Shown here one piece after another: positions 1 to 8,392 of a stretch of 64,000 nt of DNA (position 1 is the stretch's first letter; each line of letters opens with the position of its first letter). The notes below the pieces were generated by a model. That model worked only from the letters and a program-made list of their open reading frames with translations. It was not told the origin of the DNA and did no database searches. The DNA comes from Sphingomonas sp. JUb134. GTDB taxonomy: Bacteria; Pseudomonadota; Alphaproteobacteria; Sphingomonadales; Sphingomonadaceae. Both the position numbers and the translations under genes were made by a program. The stretch lies in the NCBI RefSeq assembly GCF_004341505.2, contig NZ_SLYP02000001.1, forward strand, positions 2,504,501 through 2,568,500. The letters run 5' to 3'.

Positions 1-408
1 CCAGGCGTTGAGCGGCACGGCGATGGCACCCAGGCTCGCGATCGCCATCAGCGCGATCGGCCATTGCGGGCGGTTGCGCATCGCGATCGCAACCCGGTCG
101 CCCTTGACGATGCCGCGCGCGGAGAGGGCTGCGGCGAGCGTGGCGACCGCGCGATAGCTCGCCTCGAAGGTGACGCGTTCGTCCTTGTGGACCAGGAACA
201 GGCGATCGCCATGGGCGCGGGACGCCTGGGCGAGCGCGGCGAGGCTGCGCGGCGCGTGCTTCCAGGTGCGGGTCGGCACGCCGCGGATCGTCACCGTCTC
301 CATCTCGTACCGCGCGCCGGGTGCGGTGAGCCGCGCCGTCGCCTCCGCGAGGGTGCAGGCGGGCAGGGCCGAGCCCGGCGGCGGTTCGATCGGTTGGTGC
401 GTGGACAC
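1..408 (-). CDS. Acyl-CoA ligase / AMP-dependent synthetase, N-terminal part (cut by window edge)
   Basis: The first 136 codons of an adenylate-forming enzyme that would activate a carboxylic acid with ATP and load it onto CoA. The readable part ends in MRNRPQWPIALMAIASLGA followed by VPLNAW, the hallmark N-terminal helix and strand of AMP-binding enzymes; the catalytic P-loop and adenylation motifs lie beyond the left edge. The GTG start at 406-408 is preceded in frame by a TGA only three codons upstream, so it is the first usable start. It is transcribed away from the thioesterase gene at 523, and the two share a 114-base gap. Substrate cannot be told. Confidence 0.85.
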   Translation of the reverse strand, partial: MSTHQPIEPPPGSALPACTLAEATARLTAPGARYEMETVTIRGVPTRTWKHAPRSLAALAQASRAHGDRLFLVHKDERVTFEASYRAVATLAAALSARGIVKGDRVAIAMRNRPQWPIALMAIASLGAIAVPLNAW

Positions 409-522
409 GGCGCGGCTTCAAGACCCGGCAGCCGGCGCCGTCAAGCGCGACGGATAAGTGCTTGCCGAATACGTAAAGCATGTGCCTATTGGTACGATCG
501 GATCGAAGGAACGACTATTCCC

Positions 523-1392
523 ATGACGTACACCCCGGAACGACTGGTCGAGACGCTGACCGCGCTGCTCGACCTGGAGGAACTGGACACGGACCTGTAC
601 CGGGGCGCGCGGCTGCCCGGCGGGCGCGGGCGCGTGTTCGGCGGCCAGGTGATCGGCCAGGCGCTTCAGGCGGCGCAGCAGTCCGTCGACGACAAGATCG
701 CCCACTCGCTCCACGCCTATTTCATGCGTGCAGGCGATGCCGAGCATCCGATCATCTTCCGCGTGACCCGCGACTTCGACGGGCGGAGCTTCGCCACGCG
801 GCGGGTGATGGCGTTGCAGCGCGGGCAGCCGATCCTGGTGCTCGCCGCCTCCTTCCAGCACCAGGAGGAAGGGCTGCACCACCAGGACGCGATGCCGGAC
901 GTGCCGCCGCCCGAGGCGTTGGGATCCGAAGCGCAGGTGCAGGCGGAAATGGCAGGCGAGCTGTCGGACCCGGTGCGCAAGTTCCTTGCCCAGCCGCGCC
1001 CGATCGAGATGCGGCCGGTGGCGCCGGGCGACTGGCTGCGCTCCGAACCGCGGCCGCCGGTGCAGCACAGCTGGTTCCGCACGGTCGCTCCCCTGCCCGA
1101 CGACCCGGCGCTGCACCGGGCGGTGCTCGCCTATGCCAGCGACATGCTGCTGCTCGGCACGTCGATGATGCCGCATTCGGTGCGGCTGGGCGACCCGCGC
1201 ATGCAGACGGCGAGCCTGGACCATGCGTTGTGGCTGCACGAGCCGTTCCGGTTCGACGACTGGCTGCTCTACACGACGGACAGCCCGTGGGCGGGGAACG
1301 GGCGCGGGTTCAACCGCGGGCGGATCTTCACGCGTGATGGTCGGCTGGTGGCGAGCGTCGCGCAGGAGGGGCTGATCCGCAAGCGGGGGTGA
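523..1392 (+). CDS. tesB: Acyl-CoA thioesterase II
   Basis: A 289-residue double hotdog-fold thioesterase that hydrolyses acyl-CoA to free acid and CoA; the length matches E. coli TesB (286). Two hotdog repeats are visible, the first with the segment GGRGRVFGGQVIGQAL (residues 33-48). Residues corresponding to the TesB active site are seen as Asp207 (ASDMLLLG), Ser231 in QTASLDHALW and Gln281 in VAQEGL. The ATG at 523 was chosen because the protein aligns from here, an AAGGA lies about 14 bases upstream, and the open frame further upstream has no family similarity. Monocistronic, divergent from the acyl-CoA ligase. Confidence 0.93.
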   Translation: MTYTPERLVETLTALLDLEELDTDLYRGARLPGGRGRVFGGQVIGQALQAAQQSVDDKIAHSLHAYFMRAGDAEHPIIFRVTRDFDGRSFATRRVMALQRGQPILVLAASFQHQEEGLHHQDAMPDVPPPEALGSEAQVQAEMAGELSDPVRKFLAQPRPIEMRPVAPGDWLRSEPRPPVQHSWFRTVAPLPDDPALHRAVLAYASDMLLLGTSMMPHSVRLGDPRMQTASLDHALWLHEPFRFDDWLLYTTDSPWAGNGRGFNRGRIFTRDGRLVASVAQEGLIRKRG

Positions 1393-1442
1393 GGCCGGCC
1401 GGCGGGGGCCCGCGCGAGGATGTGCTGGTTCGTGGATCCGCC

Positions 1443-1530
1443 GTATTTCTGCGAAGGCAGGAATCCAGGGCCAAGCAGACCAACGACTTGCGGTGCTTGG
1501 AACCCTGGGCTCCTGCCTTCGCAGGAGCAC
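1443..1530 (-). repeat. Interspersed double-hairpin repeat, copy A (88 bp)
   Basis: REP/BIME-like element between the convergent ends of tesB and the kinase-like gene. It has two arms of about 23 bases, each folding on itself (CTCCTGC, 4-base loop, GCAGGAG); the arms are inverted with respect to each other. The reverse complement of this copy matches the copy at 19923-20010 over its whole 88 bases; two shorter relatives lie at 36796 and 50403. The hairpin arms could also act as a bidirectional terminator here. Confidence 0.85.
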
Positions 1531-1606
1531 GGGGGGAAGCGGCCGACATCACTGCCGCCTTGCCAGCTGGGCCGCAGCCTTTGCCGGAGTGGGATGCAGG
1601 TCGGGA

Positions 1607-2608
1607 CTATGCGCCGGCGCGCTGAGCGTAGGTCCAGGCGGTGGCCGCGAGGGTCGCGCTATGGCCGGGGGCCTGTTCCTGCTCCAGAAGCGCGAGGCGG
1701 AAGAGCGTGTAGGCGAGGTGCCAGTCGAGGGCCGTGCCAGCTTGGCGGCCGCTCGCCTGACAATAGCGCGCCACCATCTCGTCTGCCGACGGGATGCCGC
1801 TTTCGGCGCCGGCGAGTTCGTCCAAGCCGGGGTGGAGTTCCGTGCCGCTCACCCAGCGCGCGAGCACATAGGCAAGGTCGATGCGCGGGTCGCCGACGCC
1901 GGCCTGGTCCCAGTCGAGCACAGCCGCCACGCGAACGCCCTCCTGCGAGAAAAGGAGGTTCTGGAGACGGAAGTCGCCGTGGACGATCGCGGGCGGCGCA
2001 CGATCCGGAAGCGCGGCCGGAAGCCAGTCGGCAAGCCGGGCGAGCTTGGGCGTCGCGCGGGCGTGCGGCTTGGCGGTCCAATGGCCGAGCTTGCGGTCGA
2101 GCCGACATTCGGTGAAGCCGATCGCGTCCAAGGCGAGCGGCGCCGGGTCGATCGCATGGAGCGCCGCGAGCGCGTCGATCCAAGCATCATAATGTTCCCG
2201 GCGATGGGCGGGCGTCATGCCGGGCATGGTCTCGTCCCAGGGGGTGCGGCCCTCCACAAGTTGCATCACGTAGAAGGGCTCGCCGATCACTTCGGCGTCG
2301 GTGCAGAGCGCCAGTGGACGCGGCGCAGGGAAGCCGGTCGGCTGCAGCGCCTGGAGCAAGCCGAACTCGCGTTCGAGCGGATGGATCGCGGTTCCCTGCG
2401 GCTCTGACGGGCGGCGCCGGAGCACATAAGCGCGCTCGGGCGTGTCGATGCGATAGGTGCGGTTGCGGCGCCCTCCGGCGAAGCGGACATAGGCGAGCGG
2501 CCCTTCGAACCCGTCGACCGCCTGCGCCATCCACTCAGCAAGCGCGGCGCCATCGAGGTCGTCGGCCGGGCGGGTCCCCAGCATCTGCGAGGTGTCGTGG
2601 GTGGTCAT
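1607..2608 (-). CDS. Phosphotransferase-family protein (aminoglycoside-phosphotransferase fold)
   Basis: A 333-residue kinase-like protein of the APH/choline-kinase superfamily, subgroup related to the N-terminal part of ACAD10-type proteins, which often sits with acyl-CoA metabolism genes. Seen are the Brenner-type loop IVHGDFRLQN (catalytic Asp212) and the metal-binding DWDQAGVGDP (Asp232). The N-lobe has GGRRNRTYRI and the strand AYVLRRRP carrying the ATP-lysine equivalent (Arg in this version, as often in this subgroup). The natural substrate is unknown; drug resistance should not be inferred. It is convergent with tesB and divergent from the GST gene, with a 205-base promoter region between. 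Confidence 0.85.
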   Translation of the reverse strand: MTTHDTSQMLGTRPADDLDGAALAEWMAQAVDGFEGPLAYVRFAGGRRNRTYRIDTPERAYVLRRRPSEPQGTAIHPLEREFGLLQALQPTGFPAPRPLALCTDAEVIGEPFYVMQLVEGRTPWDETMPGMTPAHRREHYDAWIDALAALHAIDPAPLALDAIGFTECRLDRKLGHWTAKPHARATPKLARLADWLPAALPDRAPPAIVHGDFRLQNLLFSQEGVRVAAVLDWDQAGVGDPRIDLAYVLARWVSGTELHPGLDELAGAESGIPSADEMVARYCQASGRQAGTALDWHLAYTLFRLALLEQEQAPGHSATLAATAWTYAQRAGA

Positions 2609-2813
2609 GCGCGCCCTCCGGGCCAGGACCGCAAGGAGGAGCGCTGCGCCCCTGCTGCCGGGCTGCCGTTCGCCATCGCGCTCTCCCCTTGCCGCGCGCG
2701 ACCGTCACCGCCGCGCCTGGGAACCATACGCGCACGGCCTGTGCGCGTTCCCTCGCCTTGCGCGTGCCAGCCCGCCCGCCCATGTCTCCGCACCGAAACA
2801 AGGAGCCCTGCCG

Positions 2814-3509
2814 ATGATCCATCTCCACTATTGGCCGACCCCGAACGGCCACAAGATCACGCTGTTCCTGGAGGAGACCGGCCTCCCCTACACCATCCAT
2901 CCGGTGAACATCGGCAAGGGCGAGCAGTTCGCGCCCGACTTCCTGAAGATCGCGCCCAACAACCGCATGCCGGCGATCGTCGACGACGAACCGGCGGACG
3001 GCGGCGAACCGATCAGCATCTTCGAATCCGGGGCGATCCTGCTTTACCTGGCCGAGAAGACCGGACGCTTCCTGGGGCCGGACCTGCGCACCCGCGTCGA
3101 GCAGACGCAATGGCTGATGTGGCAGATGGGCGGGCTCGGCCCGATGCTGGGGCAGAACCATCATTTCAATCGCTATGCGCCAGAGAAGATCCCCTATGCG
3201 ATCGAGCGCTACCTCAAGGAAACCAACCGCTTGTACGGCGTCCTTGACCGGCGGCTGGAAGGGCGCGCGTTCATCGCGGGCGACTATTCGATCGCGGACA
3301 TGGCCGCCTATCCCTGGATCGTGCCGCATGAAGCGCAGGGCCAGGACCTGACCGACTTCCCCAACGTCCAGCGCTGGTTCGAGGCGATCCGCACGCGGCC
3401 TGCGACCGGACGCGCCTACGCGCTCGGCGAGACGGTGAACGCGAGCAGCGGCGAGATGACGGAGGAAGCGCGCCGCAACCTGTTCGGCCAGACCGCGAAG
3501 CGGGACTGA
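2814..3509 (+). CDS. yfcG: Nu-class glutathione S-transferase / disulfide-bond oxidoreductase YfcG
   Basis: A 231-residue cytosolic GST whose sequence follows E. coli YfcG closely: TPNGHKITLFLEE at residues 9-21, NNRMPAIVD at 49-57, ESGAILLYLAEKTG at 71-84 (Glu71-Ser72 bind the glutathione gamma-Glu) and GPMLGQNHHFN in the helical domain. YfcG-type enzymes use two glutathiones to reduce disulfides and lack the catalytic Cys/Tyr/Ser of other GSTs. An AAGGAG lies 9-14 bases before the ATG, which supports this start over an upstream in-frame one. Single gene. Confidence 0.93.
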   Translation: MIHLHYWPTPNGHKITLFLEETGLPYTIHPVNIGKGEQFAPDFLKIAPNNRMPAIVDDEPADGGEPISIFESGAILLYLAEKTGRFLGPDLRTRVEQTQWLMWQMGGLGPMLGQNHHFNRYAPEKIPYAIERYLKETNRLYGVLDRRLEGRAFIAGDYSIADMAAYPWIVPHEAQGQDLTDFPNVQRWFEAIRTRPATGRAYALGETVNASSGEMTEEARRNLFGQTAKRD

Positions 3510-3630
3510 GTGCCGAGACAATTTGCGACAGTTTTCCGGTCGCGCGACATACCGGTGCGACAGGCCGGGCCCAGATAACGAGCCATCGCCGCGGCACCCT
3601 GCCCCGGCAAGCAATGCAGAGGCTTTTGCG

Positions 3631-4164
3631 ATGAAGAAGTTCGTAGTTGCGGCAGCGCTGGCCGCCACCATGCTGACCGGCGTCGCCCAGGCGGGCCAGC
3701 AGGACACCCCGGCGCCGCGCCGCGCCGGCCCGATGGCCATGATCGACGCCAACAAGGATGGCGTCCTCACCCGCGAGGAGGCGCTGGCAGCCGCCGACGT
3801 CCAGTTCGCGCGCATGGACCAGAACAAGGACGGCAAGGTCGACGCGACCGAGATGCGCCCGCCGCATCGTCGTGGCGGCGGAAATGCCCCGGCCGATGGC
3901 AAGGCCCCGGCCGGCAAGCCTGCACCGGGCATGCACCGGCGCGGCGGCATGGGCGAGCGGATGCTGGCGCGCGTCGACGCCAACAAGGATGGCGCGATCA
4001 GCCGCGAGGAGTTCCGCGCCGCGGCAACCACGCGCTTCGAGCGGATGGACGCCAACCGCGACGGCCGTATCGACGCCGCCGAGCAGAACGCGCTGCGCGA
4101 GCGGATGAAGGCGCGCTCGGGCCGTCACGCCCCGCCGGCACCCGCCGAAAGCGCAAACGACTGA
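3631..4164 (+). CDS. Secreted EF-hand calcium-binding protein
   Basis: A 177-residue protein with a cleavable Sec signal peptide (residues 1-21, ending in AQA) and four EF-hand loops: Asp39-Glu50 (DANKDGVLTREE), Asp63-Glu74, Asp116-Glu127 and Asp140-Glu151. All four keep D-x-N/D-x-D-G, so all could bind calcium. A His/Arg/Gly/Pro-rich linker (75-110) separates the two pairs, and an Arg/Ala-rich tail follows. It should lie in the periplasm or outside. Only 83 bases separate it from the downstream response regulator on the same strand, so the three genes may form one unit. Role not known. Confidence 0.9.
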   Translation: MKKFVVAAALAATMLTGVAQAGQQDTPAPRRAGPMAMIDANKDGVLTREEALAAADVQFARMDQNKDGKVDATEMRPPHRRGGGNAPADGKAPAGKPAPGMHRRGGMGERMLARVDANKDGAISREEFRAAATTRFERMDANRDGRIDAAEQNALRERMKARSGRHAPPAPAESAND

Positions 4165-4247
4165 CATTCCCCGCCGGGCGGTGCCACACCGCCCGGCGCT
4201 TTCCGCCCGGCTGTCGCTGGCGCGGGAGTGTGATAGGTCCCCTTTCC

Positions 4248-4967
4248 ATGGCCGATATTCCCCACCTGCTGCTGGTCGACGACGAACGCTCGATCCGGGA
4301 GCCGCTTGCCCAGTATCTGAGCAAGCAGGGCTTTCGCGTGACGCAAGCCGGCGACGCCGAGGGCGCACGTGCGCGCATGGCGGCGTACGCGATCGACCTC
4401 GTCGTGCTCGACATCATGATGCCGGGCGAGGACGGGCTGTCGCTGTGCCGCCATATCCGCGAGACCAGCGACACCCCGGTGATCCTGCTGACCGCGCGCG
4501 CCGAGGAGACCGACCGCATCGTCGGGCTGGAGATGGGCGCCGACGATTATGTGGTGAAGCCGTTCTCGCCGCGCGAGCTGGCGGCACGGATCAAGGTGGT
4601 GCTGCGGCGCCTGGCCGCCGGTGGCGTGCGCCAGCATGCGCCGGAAAGCGGCTCCTTCGCCTTTGCCGGCTGGGTGTTGAAGAGCGGAGAGCGCAGCCTG
4701 GTCGACCGCGAGGGCGTGTCGGTGCCCCTGTCGACGGGCGAATACAACCTGCTCCACGCGCTGGTGACGCGGCCGCGCCAGGTGCTGACCCGTGACCAGC
4801 TGCTCGACCTGACCCAGGGGCGCGAGGCGGCGGCGTTCGATCGCGCCATCGACAACCAGATCAGCCGCCTGCGCAAGAAGATCGAGACCGACCCCAAGAA
4901 CCCCGAGATCATCAAGACGGTCTGGGGCGGCGGCTATACGCTGGCCAGCGAGGTCACCCGGCTTTGA
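4248..4967 (+). CDS. OmpR/PhoB-family response regulator
   Basis: A 239-residue two-component regulator. The receiver domain (about 5-118) has the acidic pair Asp11-Asp12, the phosphoacceptor Asp55 (LDIMMPGEDG), Thr82 and Lys104 (VKPFSPRE). The C-terminal winged helix (about 140-236) has STGEYNLLHALV, LTRDQLLDL and the turn ending KTVWGGGYTL, which binds DNA as tandem dimers. The ATG at 4248 is preferred to a GTG 18 bases upstream because family members start just before the first strand. Its stop overlaps the TTG of the partner kinase gene, so the two are translationally coupled. Confidence 0.92.
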   Translation: MADIPHLLLVDDERSIREPLAQYLSKQGFRVTQAGDAEGARARMAAYAIDLVVLDIMMPGEDGLSLCRHIRETSDTPVILLTARAEETDRIVGLEMGADDYVVKPFSPRELAARIKVVLRRLAAGGVRQHAPESGSFAFAGWVLKSGERSLVDREGVSVPLSTGEYNLLHALVTRPRQVLTRDQLLDLTQGREAAAFDRAIDNQISRLRKKIETDPKNPEIIKTVWGGGYTLASEVTRL

Positions 4968-6325
4968 ACCGGCTGTGGCCTCGCAGCCTCTCCGGCCAGA
5001 TTGCGCTGCTGGTCGCGATCGCGCTGTTCGTCGCGCAGGCGATCAACTTCGGCATGCTGCTGCGCGAGCGGCGCGCCGTGCGCTTCGCCCAGGTGACGGT
5101 GCCCGCCGTGACCCGCATGGTGGACGCGGCGGAGCGCCTGCGCGGCGGCCGGCCGGTGGATCCGCGCGGACCCGATCGGGACCGCCCGCGCGCCGTGCGA
5201 CTGGTGCCGGACAACCCGCTGACCCACCAGGAACCCAGCGACGGCGAGTTCGAGGCGGCGGTTCGCAGCGCCTTTGCCGACGCTGGGCTCCAGGTCGGCC
5301 GCATCGAGACGGAGATCCGGCTGGTCGATCCGGACAGCCCCGTCGTGCGCCGGATGGACCGGGTCCACGCCGAGCGTCTTCGGCGTTTCGGCGCCACGCT
5401 GAAAGTGGCGGCCGAAATTCCGGGTCACGGCTGGCTGGTGCTGGAGACGCCCTGGCCGAACACCCAGCAGGGGCTGGTGTGGCAGCTCGTGGCGCAGACG
5501 CTGATCCTCTATGGCTTCGTCCTGCTGCCGGTGCTGTGGATCGGGCGCCGCATCTCCAAGCCGCTGCGCGCGCTGGCGCAGGCGGCGCATGACTATCGCC
5601 CGGGATCGGCCGCCAACACGGTCGAGGAATCCGGGCCGGGCGACGTGCGCGCGGTGATCGCCGCGTTCAACGGCATGAGCGTGCGCGTGAGCGGGATGCT
5701 GGAGGAAAAGGACCGGATGCTGGGTGCGATCGGGCACGACCTGCGCACGCCGCTCGCGGCGCTCCGCGTCCGCATCGAATCGGTCGAGGATGACGCCGAC
5801 CGCGCGCGCATGGCGGAGACCATCGACGAGATGAACCGCACGCTGGAGGACATCCTGTCGCTCGCGCGCCTGGGCCGTCCGAGCGAACCCGAGACGCAGG
5901 TGGACCTGGCGGCGCTGGTAGACGCGGTGGTCGAGGACTTCCGCGATTTGGGTGCCGAAGTTTCGTTCGAGGAGGCGGAGCGCCAGCGGCTGCGCCTGCG
6001 GCCGACGCTGATGCGGCGCGCGATCCGCAACCTGATCGAGAATGCGGTGAAATATGCGGGCGGCGCTGAGGTGCGGCTGGTCGCCGATCCGGCGCGCGTG
6101 CGCATCGAGGTGGCCGACCGCGGCCCCGGCATCCCGCCGGACCAGATCGCGCGGGTGTTCCAGCCGTTCACCCGCCTGGAAACGTCGCGCAACCGCGAGA
6201 CCGGCGGCATCGGCCTGGGCCTGGCGCTCGCGCAGGCGATCGTCGGCGATGCCGGTGGCGCGATCGCGCTCGCCAATCGCGACGGGGGCGGCCTGCTCGC
6301 CACCATCACCCTGCCGCGCGGATAA
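4964..6325 (+). CDS. Two-component sensor histidine kinase
   Basis: A 453-residue inner-membrane HisKA kinase. Transmembrane helix 1 is about 12-32, the periplasmic sensor region about 33-170, helix 2 about 172-194, then HAMP (about 195-248). The H-box AIGHDLRTPLAALR contains His258; the N-box is NLIENAVKYA, followed by DRGPGIP (G1) and GGIGLGLALAQ (G2). Start is TTG at 4964, overlapping the TGA of the regulator (TTGA), typical of a coupled pair. The sensor region has no domain I recognise, so the signal is unknown; the EF-hand gene upstream hints at calcium or cation stress, but that is only an inference from position. Confidence 0.92.
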   Translation: MNRLWPRSLSGQIALLVAIALFVAQAINFGMLLRERRAVRFAQVTVPAVTRMVDAAERLRGGRPVDPRGPDRDRPRAVRLVPDNPLTHQEPSDGEFEAAVRSAFADAGLQVGRIETEIRLVDPDSPVVRRMDRVHAERLRRFGATLKVAAEIPGHGWLVLETPWPNTQQGLVWQLVAQTLILYGFVLLPVLWIGRRISKPLRALAQAAHDYRPGSAANTVEESGPGDVRAVIAAFNGMSVRVSGMLEEKDRMLGAIGHDLRTPLAALRVRIESVEDDADRARMAETIDEMNRTLEDILSLARLGRPSEPETQVDLAALVDAVVEDFRDLGAEVSFEEAERQRLRLRPTLMRRAIRNLIENAVKYAGGAEVRLVADPARVRIEVADRGPGIPPDQIARVFQPFTRLETSRNRETGGIGLGLALAQAIVGDAGGAIALANRDGGGLLATITLPRG

Positions 6326-6424
6326 GCGGCCAAGCCGCCTGAATCCTTTCGCACGCGGAACCAGTTCGGCGCCGCCGCACTTGTTTCCCCATCTCTTCAG
6401 CGCTTTCCCCAACAGGCATCCCGG

Positions 6425-7120
6425 ATGATCAAGATCGCCAGCTACAACATGCGCAAGGCCCTGGGCACCGATCGGCGCCGCCGGCCGGAGCGCACGCTGG
6501 AGGTGCTGCGCGAGATCGACGCCGACGTGATCGCCCTGCAGGAATGCGATCGCCGCTTCGGCCAGCGCATGGGCGTGATCCCCGAGCATATGCTGGAGGA
6601 GCATACCGACTGGCGTGCCGTCCCCTTGGCGGCACGCGCGCAGAGCATGGGCTGGCACGGCAATGCGCTGCTGATCCGCAAGTCGGCGCAGGTGCTGGAT
6701 TGCGAGCGGATCGAGCTGCCCGCGCTGGAGCCGCGCGGCGCGGTGTCGGCCGACCTCCGCATCGGCGGCATGCTGCTGCGCGCGGTCGGCATGCACCTGG
6801 ACCTGTCTGGCCTGTGGCGACGCAAGCAGGCCGCGGCGATCCTGAGCCATTGCGACAGCGCAGCGCGCGCGATGCCGACGGTGCTGATGGGCGATCTCAA
6901 CGAATGGAGCGCAGCGTCGGGCTGCCTGCGCGACTTTGCGCGGCACCACCGGTTCGCCGCGACGGGGCCGAGCTTTCACGCCCGCCGGCCGGTGGGCAAG
7001 CTCGACCGGATCATGGCCTCGCCCGAACTCAAGATCGTGGACGCCGGCGTCCACGACACGGCGGCGGCACGGACCGCATCCGATCACCTGCCGATCTGGG
7101 CGGTGGTGGACCGCGCCTGA
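6425..7120 (+). CDS. Endonuclease/exonuclease/phosphatase-family hydrolase
   Basis: A 231-residue EEP-fold metal-dependent hydrolase without a signal peptide. The catalytic signatures are present: Asn8 (ASYNMRK), Glu40 (ALQECD), Asp157 and Asn159 (GDLNEW), and Asp220-His221 (SDHLPIW). Such enzymes cleave phosphodiesters in nucleic acids or lipids; the short bacterial forms like this one have no settled substrate. It starts 99 bases after the kinase gene and ends 81 bases before the LapA-domain gene. Confidence 0.88.
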   Translation: MIKIASYNMRKALGTDRRRRPERTLEVLREIDADVIALQECDRRFGQRMGVIPEHMLEEHTDWRAVPLAARAQSMGWHGNALLIRKSAQVLDCERIELPALEPRGAVSADLRIGGMLLRAVGMHLDLSGLWRRKQAAAILSHCDSAARAMPTVLMGDLNEWSAASGCLRDFARHHRFAATGPSFHARRPVGKLDRIMASPELKIVDAGVHDTAAARTASDHLPIWAVVDRA

Positions 7121-7201
7121 AGCGCCCGCTCCCGACCCTCCTTGCCCGCGCGGCGCTCCCCGCCTAAGCAGGCGGCGACCGCAAACCATAGGGGCACGGC
7201 C

Positions 7202-7633
7202 ATGCAATTCCTGAAAACCCTGTTCTGGGCGCTGCTCGTCGGGGTCGTGGTGGCCTTCAGCCTCAACAACATGACGATGGTACCCGTTCGCCTGTGGGGC
7301 AGCGTCGTGGCGGACGTGAACCTGCCGCTGCTGCTGATCGTCACCTTCCTGCTGGGCTTTGTACCGGCCTATCTGTCGCTGGTGACGGTGCGGTGGCGGG
7401 CACGGCAGCGGATCGCCGCGACGGAGCGGGCGCTGGCGGACCTGCGTGCCGCGCAGGCGACGCCGCCGGCCACGCTGGCGCCGGGCGACCTGCCTACCGC
7501 GCGCGTGGTGCCGGCCCCTGCCCCGGCCGTGACCCCGGTCCATGCCGTGGACGCGCCGGTGACCGACAACGCGCTGGGCGAGCACCCGATCACGCCGGGC
7601 ACCCCGGGCACGATTACCCAGGACCGTTCATGA
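7202..7633 (+). CDS. LapA-domain inner-membrane protein
   Basis: A 143-residue membrane protein with two helices (about 4-25 and 40-62) joined by the conserved segment MVPVRLWG, the signature of the LapA (DUF1049) domain. E. coli LapA helps balance lipopolysaccharide assembly with phospholipid synthesis. After the helices comes a charged coiled stretch and then an Ala/Pro/Thr-rich cytoplasmic tail of about 60 residues with low complexity. A LapA gene just before pyrF is common in alphaproteobacteria. Its stop overlaps the pyrF start (ATGA), so the pair is coupled. Confidence 0.85.
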   Translation: MQFLKTLFWALLVGVVVAFSLNNMTMVPVRLWGSVVADVNLPLLLIVTFLLGFVPAYLSLVTVRWRARQRIAATERALADLRAAQATPPATLAPGDLPTARVVPAPAPAVTPVHAVDAPVTDNALGEHPITPGTPGTITQDRS

Positions 7634-8304
7634 CCTCTCCGATCTACGTCGCTCTCGATACTCCCGATCTCGAACGTGCCAAGGCGCTGGCAAAGCGCGT
7701 CCAACGCCATGTCGGCGGCATCAAGCTGGGGCTGGAATTCTTCATGGCGAACGGCCGCCAGGGTGTCCGCGAGATGGCGGACATCGGCCTGCCGATCTTC
7801 CTGGACCTGAAGTTCCACGACATCCCGAACACGGTCGCCAAGGCGATCCAGGCGCTGGGGCCGATCAAGCCCGCGATCCTGACCGTCCATGCCGCAGGCG
7901 GCCGGGCGATGCTGGAGGATGCCAAGGCGGCAGCGCCGACGGGTACCAAGGTGGTGGCGGTGACGATGCTCACCAGCTTGGACAGCGACGACCTGCGCTC
8001 GATCGGCCTGTCCCCGGACCCGCACGAACAGGTCGTGCGGCTGGCGGAACTCGCCAAGTCCGCGGGTGTCGACGGCATCGTCTGTTCGGGCGAGGAGGTG
8101 CGCGCAGCGCGTGCCGCATGGCGCGACGGCTTTTTCGTGGTGCCGGGCGTGCGTCCGGCGCAGGGCAAGGTCGGCGACCAGAAGCGGGTGGTCACCCCGC
8201 GCGCGGCGCTCGACTCCGGCGCCTCGATCCTGGTGATCGGGCGGCCGATTACCCAGGCGGAAGATCCGGACGAGGCGGCACGCGCGATCGGCGCGACGCT
8301 GTAA
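7630..8304 (+). CDS. pyrF: Orotidine 5'-phosphate decarboxylase
   Basis: A 224-residue TIM-barrel enzyme that decarboxylates OMP to UMP, the last step of de novo pyrimidine synthesis. The catalytic array is visible as Lys32 (IKLGLEF) and Asp59-x-Lys61-x-x-Asp64 in FLDLKFHDIPNT. The phosphate-binding end is PGVRP and the later VIGRPIT. Length is normal for the short bacterial type. It overlaps lapA by four bases and starts the run toward trpF. Confidence 0.97.
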   Translation: MTSPIYVALDTPDLERAKALAKRVQRHVGGIKLGLEFFMANGRQGVREMADIGLPIFLDLKFHDIPNTVAKAIQALGPIKPAILTVHAAGGRAMLEDAKAAAPTGTKVVAVTMLTSLDSDDLRSIGLSPDPHEQVVRLAELAKSAGVDGIVCSGEEVRAARAAWRDGFFVVPGVRPAQGKVGDQKRVVTPRAALDSGASILVIGRPITQAEDPDEAARAIGATL

Positions 8305-8392
8305 GCTTTCCCCTCCCGGGCGAGCACCATCGCGGCGGCGGGGCGATTCCCGCCTGATTGACAACCGGACGGTCGAGGCGCAGCCTCGCACG

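Noticed and set aside
1607-2608. Aminoglycoside resistance gene
   Set aside because: The protein has the fold, but belongs to the ACAD10-like subgroup of metabolic kinases and sits in a core region.
2720-2749. GGAAC ... CGTT before the GST gene as an EcfG promoter
   Set aside because: The spacer is 21 bases, too long for the 16-17 of the EcfG consensus.
4934-7585. An 883-codon open frame antisense to the kinase and EEP genes
   Set aside because: In GC-rich DNA the frame opposite a real gene is often open; the amino acid make-up (His/Arg/Gln/Ala) and lack of any family make it a shadow.
8358-8363. TTGACA, a perfect -35 box before the small Cys-rich gene
   Set aside because: No acceptable -10 element at 16-18 bases; the sequence there is GC-rich (CAGCCT).
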